From: Glandiceps talaboti
Lineage: Eukaryota; Hemichordata; Enteropneusta; Spengelidae
Direction: 5' to 3'
Assembly: GCF_964340395.1 (NCBI RefSeq)
Contig: NC_135566.1
Location: 15,297,001 to 15,361,000, forward strand
Length of the DNA: 64,000 nt
Positions 25,480-36,900 of this stretch are shown piece by piece. The position numbers and the translations under genes were made by a program. Below the pieces are notes generated by a model, which made no database searches, was not told the DNA's origin, and saw only the letters and a program-made list of their open reading frames with translations. The stretch's first letter is position 1. Every line of letters begins with the position of its first letter.

Positions 25480-25810
25480 AAATAAAAAAATAAGTTTGTT
25501 TCCGATAGCATGACTTCAGAAAATAGGGTAGGTAGGTCAGAATTTTACTTCATTTTACTTCAAATTTTTAAAAATTACTTCGACCCCGAGTTAAAATACT
25601 TGTCGGTCACAATACTTCAGACAGAATTTTGATGTGTAAAATAAGTAAATGAAGACAAATTATAGTAGACGAACACATTATGCAGATTGTACTGTTCTAG
25701 ACCAAAACCTTGTTTTTCTCTGAGATACGATTTTTAAGTTGAGGGTTGGGGGCTTCAACTAGGGTCGGTCGGGTTATCTGAAACACACTATATTTTTTAA
25801 TTTGGCCTTA
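25480..25810. repeat. Dispersed repeat family 'AGGGTCGG', copy 2
   Basis: Shares TTCCGATA, CAGAAAATAGGGTAGGTAGG and ACTAGGGTCGGTCGGG with copy 3 (29320-29640) and its tail with copy 1 (10130-10360). Confidence 0.65.
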
Positions 25811-25934
25811 GGTATGGATCTAGTCAGATATTTCAATTCTTCTTGTACTCAATATTACTACTGATATATCTGCAGTAGAACTTCACTTCTCAATCTACTC
25901 TTTATATTCTTACAGCTTAAGAAAACACAGGGTT

Positions 25935-26045
25935 TACTAGCCTAGAGACTTGGCTATGTGACTTGACATGCTGGTTTGACAGTTCTAGTATATATAGCAC
26001 AGAAGCTGCTTGACTATATAACTTGACAGTATATTCTGGTAAAGG
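25935..26045 (-). repeat. Two units of the 47-bp satellite seen at 55005-55290, inverted
   Basis: On the minus strand CATGTCAAGTCACATAGCCA and AAGTCTCTAGGCTA match the unit consensus of the array between PISD and pescadillo, 29 kb away. Confidence 0.6.
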
Positions 26046-26333
26046 ACATTACTTTCAAGCCAAGCTTCCAAATTCTTTTGAACTATCTAAATGTTTACAA
26101 AAACAAGATTGAAATTTGTGACTGGAAATTGATAAAGTATGTGAACACACATGAAGATCACATGACTACCATGTGACTACCACATGATATGCCCTTGGTA
26201 AGAATTACAAATATTTAATTATCCAATCAGCCACTGTCAAGGTTGAATGAACACTTCACTATGGAAATTTAAACATGGTAATAGCAATAGAGTTTCTGCA
26301 TACACATCTCATGGTTGACTGCTTCTGTGTTTT

Positions 26334-27571
26334 TTACTGGGTAGGTGGAAATCCAACATCAACCTTTGGTAAATCATGAAATATGACTCTCATTCTGTTG
26401 ATAAGATAAAAAAAAAAGGTATGATAAAGGTCATACATGGCGACACTGTCCTGAGAAAATATTGACATACAATGTATAACTGTTAGTCAGCTCAGTACAC
26501 TAGTTGACATTTGACATTTGGTTAACATTTGACCTAAGACTAAAGCTGACTAGACATCTTTCAGATTTGTATCAACTTTTAAAATCATGTGATACTTCCA
26601 TGGTTAAACTGGTTATTACTCCTACCTTTTTCTTAAATACAAAGATGTATATACATGTACTTGCACTTAGCAAATATATGTACATTTTTGACCAAGGATT
26701 TGAAAACATATATTTCTCCTTGGAATGTAATTGGAATTTTATGATGAAAAATATGATCTCATGTATTAAACCTCTACAGCCTGACACTGAAGAGGATTTA
26801 GGGTGTAATTACAGAGAGTTACAGAAACCAAGTCATTAAAGGGTTAATTACATTTATACTTTGGAAAAGCACTCCATTCATATCAGTGGAGATTTTAAGT
26901 AAGGATAAACACATGATAAGAAGGTTATTACTAGTTTTTGGGGTGTTCGTGGATGAGAAATAGTAAGAATCATAGCCACCATTCCTACCTTCATGAACAC
27001 TTTAATTCTATAACCATCACCATCATCCAATTCACCACTAACCCTTACCTGCCACATGCAAGTCCCGTTTTCTCAGAAAGAAATTGAAATATCTCCTTCG
27101 AGTACTCCTGGTTTTTATCAGCAGGTCTGAACTTTTCAAAAGAACTCAGATAAAATGTTAGAGATGGCTCAAAACTTCCACTCAAAATAATTCGTTTATT
27201 GCTGAGAAGTGTCACTTGGACTCTCTGTTGAAAAAATATATAAATATTTTCTTTTTAATGAATACATGAAAATCTGGTTTAACAATACAGTAAATATGGC
27301 AATATTTTAGCTTTTCCTATCCATTGCACTGAGTTGTATTCTGAACACTTTTGACGAATCTGCCCCCTTTTCTGACAAATAATTCACAATGTACACCAGT
27401 GCAGTATGTACACTGTCAAATTACGACATGCAACAAGCGACCTGTTCAAGCCTGGACAATTACCTCTTCAGGTTTATCTAGTATTTTAGCAATCAACGCC
27501 GAAGTTTCCTTTAAAAACTCATCGGAGAACTTCTCATCTGGCAAACTTGTGGTAATTGTACACAGTGGCAT
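26334..27571 (-). CDS. DDT: MIF-superfamily tautomerase, D-dopachrome tautomerase type
   Basis: Three coding exons on the minus strand: 27571-27464 (108 nt), 27224-27049 (176 nt) and 26394-26334 (61 nt), GT-AG, phases 0 and 2, giving 114 residues. The intron positions equal those of the MIF gene at 1267-3424. It starts MPLCTITTS, so the catalytic proline is kept. The ILDKPEE and ILSGSFEPS stretches resemble D-dopachrome tautomerase more than MIF. The MIF CXXC motif is missing: the matching stretch reads FEPS. The end is R-MRVIFHDLP...FPPTQ. Likely role: cytosolic or secreted tautomerase of the MIF-2 type. Orthology to vertebrate DDT is likely but not proven; it could be a lineage-specific MIF duplicate. 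Confidence 0.88.
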
Positions 27572-27952
27572 CTTTCACGGGTTGTCAGACAATCAAACGG
27601 TACTGTGAACGTGACCGGGCTTCTTGCAGATGCTGGGGTCGTGTCTGTGCTGCAGCTGTCACCATGTGTGTGTCAGCTGACAACGTTGAGTTTAAAGGCC
27701 ACTGGATCATTCCTTATAATCACGATAATAGTGGACGAAGCATAACATTGCATGGGCGATTATTTTTATAACATTTATTATTTTTTCACAAAAAAATTCA
27801 AATTTATATTAATATGAAAGAAATTAACAAAAGAATGTGTTACTATAATTGCGATTTGATATAGAAATGCATGTAACTCTTCGTTTTATTTTGAGCCCAT
27901 CCATAAAAAATGGATTAAGCCGGAGAGGTCACTTTGCGTTCACAAATTCAAG
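27572..27952. promoter_or_regulatory. Shared divergent promoter interval, DDT-like / PISD
   Basis: The two start codons face away from each other over 381 bases with no other exon between. Such head-to-head spacing often reflects a bidirectional promoter. No TATA box is evident near either start. A TISU-like element covers the PISD start (27949-27960). Confidence 0.45.
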
Positions 27953-27960
27953 ATGGCGCT
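27949..27960 (+). promoter_or_regulatory. TISU/YY1-like start context of mitochondrial PISD
   Basis: TCAAGATGGCGCTG covers the start codon and matches the core AAGATGGCG of the TISU element (translation initiator of short 5' UTR), which is also a YY1 site. It is common in genes for mitochondrial proteins and suggests a very short 5' UTR. Confidence 0.5.
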
Positions 27961-30900
27961 GTCCTCTGTAATCACGCGTGGTATTACAAGGTAAGAGTTT
28001 CGTTTCATTACACATAACGTGTCCTCACTTCCAGTAACAGTTGACTCCTTCGCAAACTTCGCGAATAAAATAAACAAAGGCAAAAACATTTGAAATTCTT
28101 TGAAAAGAAGTTGGTGACGTTACCTGTGTGACTAACAATGCACACTAGATCATAGCTGGACTGTTCGTTCGTATAATACTACTAATACTGTATTAAACTT
28201 GTGAAACTTTTGATATATTATCGTTCGATGTTTCGTAACTGCTCTGATAAACTTGAACTGGCAACGATAGATCGGAAGACCTCAAATCGGTACTACGTGT
28301 GATCTACGTCGGATTTTATCAGTTCAGAAATAAGTCTCTGAAGGGAAACGATATGCAATTTTCCTGTTGTCTGTGTTGAGGGCGGTCATTCAACGCATAG
28401 ATCTATGATCAAAGTTCAACACATTTGACTACAAATCCTAAGTTATGTTTATATAATAAAACTTTAAAAAAAATAAAAGGGAAAACTATTCCTGTAATCG
28501 TGGCCAGGATCTCCCAGGATAGTTACAATACGATTACTTTATTGTCAACAGAATGCATACAATTTCAAAATTAAAAGAAAAAAGTTTTGAAATTTTTCAC
28601 CAAGGTTGTGCACATGCTCCTGACAACTATAGTAGTAGTAGCTGTGGAGTGTGGAAACTTTTCAGTATTTGATAGTTTTGATTGATAATTTGTATTTAAG
28701 TTGTAACATTCTTTGTGACATTACTGATGTTCTTTAATAGGAATGCCGTGTATCAAGGATATTGCTGTGAAGCTTTTCATATTTTAAGACCTCCAAATAT
28801 CCTGGGTCATGTCATCAGGAAGAATTGTAATAACAAAATATATCTTAATACACATAATTCTGTCCGGTTCAGCAGCAGAGGTGAGTACATTATGAATGTT
28901 TCTTACTTTGTAAAGTTGTCATGTAAAAATTGTTTATTGCCATTCAGATATCGGACAGAGTCTAGTCTGATAACATTGCATATATCCAAGGTCTAACACA
29001 GTGCTACTTCTTCATCAGTTTCTGCTTCCAGTCAAAAGTAACGCTGCTATCAGTAGGAGCCATATTGGCTGTGTCACTGCATTTGTAATATCAAAACATA
29101 AACATGTGTGTTTGCTGTCATACCATGCACGAGCAAGGTTCAACAAAAAAATATGGAATATATACTCCGGTCATTCTGTGTCACAACAACACTCATCTAT
29201 GTCACAACAATGCATGTCTACATCATTAGTTCTGCTGTGTTTGAAATATGAGTCAAAATGTTCAAAATTACCTTTACTTTCGCCATTTTCTAATCATCTG
29301 ATAAGGCAAAGAAAAAAATAATAAATTGTGTGTTTCCGATACGGTGGCCTCAGAAAATAGAGTAGGTAGGTCAGGATGATATTTTATTTTTAATTGTTGT
29401 TATTTTTGAAAAAGATTGCTTCAGTCCAAAAACAAACAAAATGTTTGTCAGAATACCCCTTCTGTGATAGTTTGATGAACTATGTACAGACATCACTGAT
29501 GGGGAAAGAAAACAGATGTACATGAAGGTCAAGAAGACTGAGAATTTCTTATCTTTTTGTTTTGAATGTTTATAAAAATGTTTAGGGTCGGCAGCTTATC
29601 AGAAACATAGTTTCTTTTTGCATAATCTAAATTATGCTTATAATATTTGGGAAGGAATAAAATAACATTGATTTAGCACTATATTTATGGTGGTCTCTTA
29701 TCACAGAAGAGTCCAAGTTTATGAGAAAAAAATGATGTGTGTTTACACTGTAGTAGTAGTTGAGTGCATATCACCATCTTAATTACAAGTTTAATTTGTA
29801 TCGCAGTCAACAAATCAGAAATTAGATGAGGTCGGCTGGTTGCGATATGTACAGTATTGTTGTGTGGGAACTTTCAGACATATCATGAATACAAGAGTGA
29901 CATGACAAGTATTGGAGAGCCAATATTATTTGAACCGTTCAAAAATGAAAAAAGAATTGTTGTGAAGGAAGACTTTTCATTGTTTCAAATCAGACTCTTA
30001 CTATCTTTCAAATCCATCTAGATTCAAGAAATTCTTCAAGTTGGACATTTCGATCCTATTCCAGTGTCAGGAATTATTTGTCTTCCCTGAAATGGGTGCC
30101 TATTCCGTTGGGTGTAGGCTTTGCTTACATCTGTTATCAACAGTTTGGACATATCAAAGAAAGAGAAAGGAGAAAGATCCAAGGAATACAACATCCGGAA
30201 GAACTGTTGGCCTCAGATTTTCAGGTAAGATCGTGTAATAATTATGTAATTCACTTGAACATAGACACAAGGGTCCCAAGTTGAAATTGGGATTACTTGT
30301 AGGTGACACTGGGACGAGTTGAAATTGGGACAAAGTGAATCGCAATCTGTTTGTACACAAGCAATTTCAGTGGTTGAAATCAAGATAATATAAGTTACTA
30401 AACGTTGGCGATGCAACCAAAAGAGTGATTTTGTATCAAAACAGCCCTTCTTTTACAGTGGAAGTCTATGAGATATGGTTATATAATGTTTCCTAAACAT
30501 TTGGCCAAAGTTTATGGGATGTTCCATCATCCCGTAGGGGTGTTTTCATGTTTGAAGTGTGTTTCTCTCACTGTATGTGTATGTCAGACATTGGATTTCA
30601 GTTTTGTGCACATTGCCATTGGCAGTATTTTTGAGTATTTTCTCAACCATAAAGTAGTCACTAAGAAATAAATTTTTACCACATTATTCATGCACACAAA
30701 GGTAATATGACACATTTCAAATAGTTGACAAATACAAATACAAAAGATACAAAACAATATTATACAAAACACTTCTTTGAATGAATGAATGAAGGAATGA
30801 ATTACATGGAAGATGTTTATGAATAGAAAGTGGTTTTGGAAATGTCAGCAAATCTTTACAATTTGTGTACAATACAATATAAGCCATACTGCTGGTGATG

Positions 30901-33900
30901 TTGATGTCTATTTTGAATCTGTACATGTGTAAGGTCAATGACCCTCAAGGATGAAAACCGCAACCAGTTTCCATGCTTTCTTGCATGCCTTTCACAATGA
31001 AAATACTGAAATTATACACAATACACACATCTTTACTTTGAACACAGTTACCAAGGTTACTGATATACTTCAAGCTATGTCAGTCTATGTTATGGTTCTT
31101 CATGATATATGGTGGCTCTCACCAATATCTATCTCCTTGAAGGTCAATAAGCCGTTTTTCGTCTCACAGCAGACCTCACAAAATCCCGCGTGAGCCTTTG
31201 CATTCATACCAACAACTTGAGGGTGGTCAAGCTGAAAGTGTCAAATGCTTAGCAACATTATTGTTCTCAACATCATTGCACATGGCCAAGGTGAAAGCTT
31301 GACTATGATCACATGTTTGACAACCGTTGTTGTTAGGCATATTTGCATATCTCATGCGATCTGCAAGGAGATGTAAAATCCCTTATTGGGATGTCTTCGT
31401 TTTCTCTCCTTCAGTATTTCTCATCTGCTCCATTTCATTGTTGGTAGGGTTGGAGAAACTCATCAAACTACTCAGACCCAAGGTTTGTTATAATGCCTTT
31501 GATTGGGCATGGGGGAAAATGTCACAAAGTGGTAACATCTTAGAAATTGGTACATTGTTAGAGAGTAGTGCAGACCAACAACTTTCATCTCCTCAGTCTT
31601 ACTACCCCACACTTCTAGGCTGACTGACACTGTCTGACAAAAGTATCTTGATTGACATTTCAACACTGGGCCATCATGATAACTATTCAATACGCCAGAT
31701 ATCAGAAAAACACAAGATCGTACAGTTTGGCCACTAGGAGTGCTGTTTCGAGGCTGACTAAGCATACATGTGGGCATATGGGTTTTCTGGTTTTCGTGTG
31801 AAATGCATGTTAATTTTATGAAACATATATGGTTATGTTCATTATAGGACCACATATAAAAAAATACATGTTTGCAATTTTTATCTTCAAAATTAGTTTG
31901 AGGGGGCTAAAATAAAATTTGGCCCCAAGACCCTATTCTTAACAATTGGTTAGGCAATGAAAACCCATGAATCCATGATTATAGTCAACTTCCATTGATA
32001 TGGCCTTAGCAACAGCCAACAATGCCAGTATATTTTGCAAAGATAACAACATTTTTGGTTAGTCAGGCAAAAAAAAATATCAAAACATGTATGCAAATAT
32101 GCCTATGAACAAGACCATGTCCATAGCAACAGTCAGAACATTATGTATATTGTAAAGATAACAGTAATTGGTAGGTATATGTAAGGGCAGCCTGAATTCT
32201 GTTTCTCATGACCCAAACGACCCTAAATGTCTTCAATGAGATGAAAAAAATTTAAATTGACGCCCTCTATGGCAGGGTTAGGAAACCCATGAGTGCGTAT
32301 CTGAATGAAAATTATTGTTTATCGCTGAAATTCAATAAAAGAAACAGTTCAAATGTTCCTTCTGACTTTACTTGTCATTCAGAATATTAAAATATGATTA
32401 TGAATTGAAAGTATCACCAACAAGTACTCATAAACTTACTATTTTTAAAAACAATTATTTTTAATTGTTAACAGACTCACAGACCAATCATTTTAAAGGT
32501 TTTACAATGGCAAACATAGAATTAAGGGCAGTATGTGGATAAACATGCAAAAATGGACAATGTTTTCCAAAGCTACGTTTTGTTTATTGATGTAGTAACT
32601 AATGGATATGCAATATCATTTGTGGGAGCACAGAATTTTTCTTTCGACAAGGCGTGAAGGAGCAGCAATATAAAGTTTGGCCTTTACTGAAGGCATTCAG
32701 TTTACACCTGGTATAAACATATTTTTGATCAATAGCGTAGCATCAATTGAATCGTTACTATACAAAGTTATGTATTCGACTGAATAGACCCAATCATTTG
32801 TATTCAAAACTATCGTCTAGTCTCTCACGGCATTATGTTGTATGCATTGTCTACGTTTCTACTAGTATAGCTATTTGGTTGGCGTTACATGTCAAGTGAA
32901 AGGAACAACGTGAATAGACGTGTTCTCCGCTGTTACATTTGATTACGTTATTTCATCGAAATTCTAAAATAAAACAGAATAAAGGACAATGTAGTACAAA
33001 ATAAAGATGATAAATTCAGTATCTGAAGAATATCTTTTCTAATATTTCAAAGGAACAATATGAATATATGCATATTTAGTTTAGTTATTCATCGTGAAGG
33101 TACTCTTACATTCGATTACGCAACGAAATTCCTCTTGGTCAGTCATGAATAAAGGTTGAAAGTAACAGCAGAGACGCATTCCAATGTACCACCCAACCCC
33201 AACCACCAACCCACCAGAAAATAGCATCTTTAATCAAATTTTATTGCATTGTTAGCTATCATTCCACGTGTTTTAGTACTCAAAGAAAATCTGACATTCA
33301 AATCCTCAACGTAAACAACATGGAAAATACCCTTCTACATCTTTTGGTAATTCTCATACACAAATAACCTTTATTGCTGGGAATAAGTAGTCACATGCCA
33401 ACTTGATGACTAAGTCTATCTCATTTTGACACCATTGCAAAGTGGAAATTAATAAGCACTCATGCCTTTAACAACGATTCATTTACTTTTTAATATTATA
33501 TTTCTACAGAACGTAGAGGGAGAACTGCATACAGAACAAATAACAAAAACGTTCTAAAGTAGCTGCTATATTGACTTTTTTCATTGCTCTAGACAGTATC
33601 TCAATTGGTCAAAAGTGGGGGTAAAACATTCTAAAGGTTTCTAAAGGTGTTTTACTGAGTGATGTTTCTTTTCTATCTAATATTTGCAAGACGTCCAATT
33701 TATGTAACTTGTATGCTAATATTGAGAGGTAAAATTTCAAATTTTGCGTAGACCTAAACTTGGACTCTATATCCTGTGTAGAATGTACCTGTCCAGGATT
33801 CAATACTACATGTGTAGATACGTATTAAAACCAGATGCCAGATCTGAAAAGGAATATTTTTAACGTGTGTATGTACACTTGATAACAAGTCACATCAATA

Positions 33901-36900
33901 CGCCGAAATTGGTCAAAAGGACATATCATTTGGCAAGGGTAGTTCTATACAATAAATGAATGCCTTTATTGTAGTCACAATAACCCTTTCTGGCAAACTG
34001 TTCCAAATGTCTATGACATATTGACTGGAAAAAATATTTACGTATATCCAATCTGGATTAAAATAATTACTAAGTAATTACAATGATTTAATTGGTGTAG
34101 TAATAACAATAACCCTTTCTGGTAAACTTCCAAATGTTTACAACATGTCGACTGAAAAAATATTTTGGTATATCCAATCTGGATCTGTCTTTAAATCATT
34201 TCAATCTATATCCTCTTGTTGTCGAAGTAGATACTTTGAAAAATACAACTGGATCATGGCGAATATGTAAATGGAAAAGTTTATACACTTCAAGCAAATC
34301 AGCTCTAATTCATCTAGTTTCTAAAGTTGTCAGTTTCAATATGCGTAACTGTCCTCATAATTCGAGCCACCAAGCTGCGGAATCATCCTGGTGAACCGAC
34401 GCTGCACTTTTTCCAAAAATGTAATATTCCTATTCGTATATATGTGGGGAAGACACTGGGGAAGCATAGTCAAGGTGTAGACTTACTAGTGCTTTAAAAG
34501 ATAAAAACCAACCAGAGTATTCATAGTAACTGAAATAATTCATGGTTGGCGTACATTTTTGAAAGAATAGCAATCAGCAACATCAAAGAATACAGGAAAT
34601 CAAATACACAGGTAGCATCATACATAATATGCAAATGATATGCAAATAAAGAAACCATAATTTATAATATTGTGATTAAAATGCAAAATTATACAACTGT
34701 CTACAAGATTATAGTCTACAGGATGCCCATTAGTACATTTATACAGATATAAAGCAATCGTACAGTTCACATATTTTAATTTGCCATCAAAATATACAGA
34801 CAAATCATGATTTTACATCATTTATGAAATTGCTGCAAAAATTACCCTTAATATTGAAATAAAAATTGCCAACATATATTTTTTAATTGCTCAGATGATG
34901 GGGAACACAATGAGATACGTTGGCAAAAATTAACCTGAATTTCACACGAAACCCCAAAATCTGCCATATGCCCCCGCATGAGGCCTTGAGGACCATGATC
35001 GATGAGTCCTGGTATACACTCACTCCTTTGAAAAAATCATCACTTCCCCAGTATCAGTATTTCACTGCAAAAGTTGGTGACATCGTCAACCAGTGAAAGC
35101 ATTCTGCTAACTTAGATAGAAGTGTTAAGCCTGACAGAACTTTCCCTGAAAATGGCATGAAGGTGACAGTACTGCAGTAGGAAAAAAGGAAAAAGCAAGA
35201 TTTTGGTTATATTCTCGATTTCTTACAATCTCTTCCTTCAAGTCAGAATTAGTAAGAGGAGCTGTAAAAAATGTGATGTGCACTGTACCTACCCAAACTC
35301 GAACAATTTAAAGTATTGAAATTTGAATGCAGAAGTTAATTTTAGTGCCGTACTTTTACACTGGTGTATCTTGTTGGATATTAATTTGTCATTCTCCAAT
35401 GCTCCAAGTCACTATGCATGTCACTTGTATTGCGCCCTCTGTTGATGACATTTCAACAGGTTTATTATTGAGTGACTGGCCCGTGAGAGCTTTTATCATC
35501 GTATTTCGCCGCTTCACCTCAAAGGCGTGACTGTCTGTACCAACCGCTCTCTGTTATGGATGTTTTAGGTTAAATATATACGGAATTCTCCGTCTAAATT
35601 GTCCAAAAATCCTATGAAATAAATAACCGTCAAAATGGAAGAGTGGTTACCAATTGAGTACATTTTCCCTGATCTGTGGACGGTGACGGCAACGCTAACA
35701 AGCCTACTACCAACCTTTCTGGTGCTAAAGCTATGGAATTTTTGGGAATGGTCTCGTCTCCAGGTTCGTTAGTACACCCTTTCTTCATAGTCCTCCGTTC
35801 AGCACACCTATTAATTGGCGCACAATATTTGAATGTTAGTGTAAATGAAATCGACGTTTTACATGCGGCTGTTAAACGTGATATAATGTAGTTTTGCATC
35901 GTATTAAATGTCAACTTGGATAATGTATTTTCGACACCTGAATAATTTATTATGTTGTGTGTGTGAATGGATTATTCACAGTTACTATCACCGACTAGAT
36001 TCACGTATATTTTACTCGGAAATACCAGTTTCGTTTGTTCGGCGTGTAAGAAACACACCATGCATTATTGAGAGAGAAGACTGTTGAAATTTCTATGTGT
36101 AAATGGGTAAGAGCAAAGAAATGAAACTACTATCGTAAGATTATGGGGCGCGGTCATGTTCTTGAAAATTATGACATTGTCAATGAGATGTCTCGAAAAT
36201 TTTCACCGGTTAGATGTACGCGCTTGAGCAGACAATGTCATTATACTTGGCCTTGGTATTATTCTAATTTATGTTCTGGTGCAGACATAGTATTATCCTC
36301 AAAAATGTAATTACTACGAGACACAGACACACGTCAGTGTAGTGTTGTCAGTCCACGATCCGACAACTCGTAGCATGTCACCCGGTCTTCAGGAGTACAG
36401 GGGGATATTTCGCTCAATATTTTGTCATTTGTTAATTTTATGTTATTTGTAGCGTGGAATCCATTTCTGCGTTATTACGCTCTACTCTTATTTTCTACGG
36501 CGCCAATACCACGATGATGAAAGCAGAATTCTAAGTAATATCCTGGGTGTAGTGTTGTACTTGTAGCCAACAATCAGGGTTGGCTTAGCATAACGCGTGG
36601 TTATTTTGACGCATTTTTGAAGTTTGTTGACTTCTTGATGTCAAGGGAACAAAGTCCTGTCTGAAAGGGTGGTTGTATGGCTTCTTGAACAGTTTTGTTT
36701 CACGGACTTGCTCACATGGTCTGAATTATTTTTGTGATAAACAGCATTTAGAATGTTGTACTTTTCACAATAATATTTGTGAAAAAAAATGCCTTTTTTA
36801 CTTTTTTACTCGTGTGATTTTAACAGTGTCACACATTTCGAAATGTGAGAAATATTGTTTGGTCAAATCATGTGAATAGGGTAAATTTATTTTTTGGGAA

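Noticed and set aside
35630-35914. Minus-strand 94-codon ORF over PISD exon 1b
   Set aside because: It has no family resemblance, and the plus-strand reading has start context, phase and a membrane segment that explain the openness.
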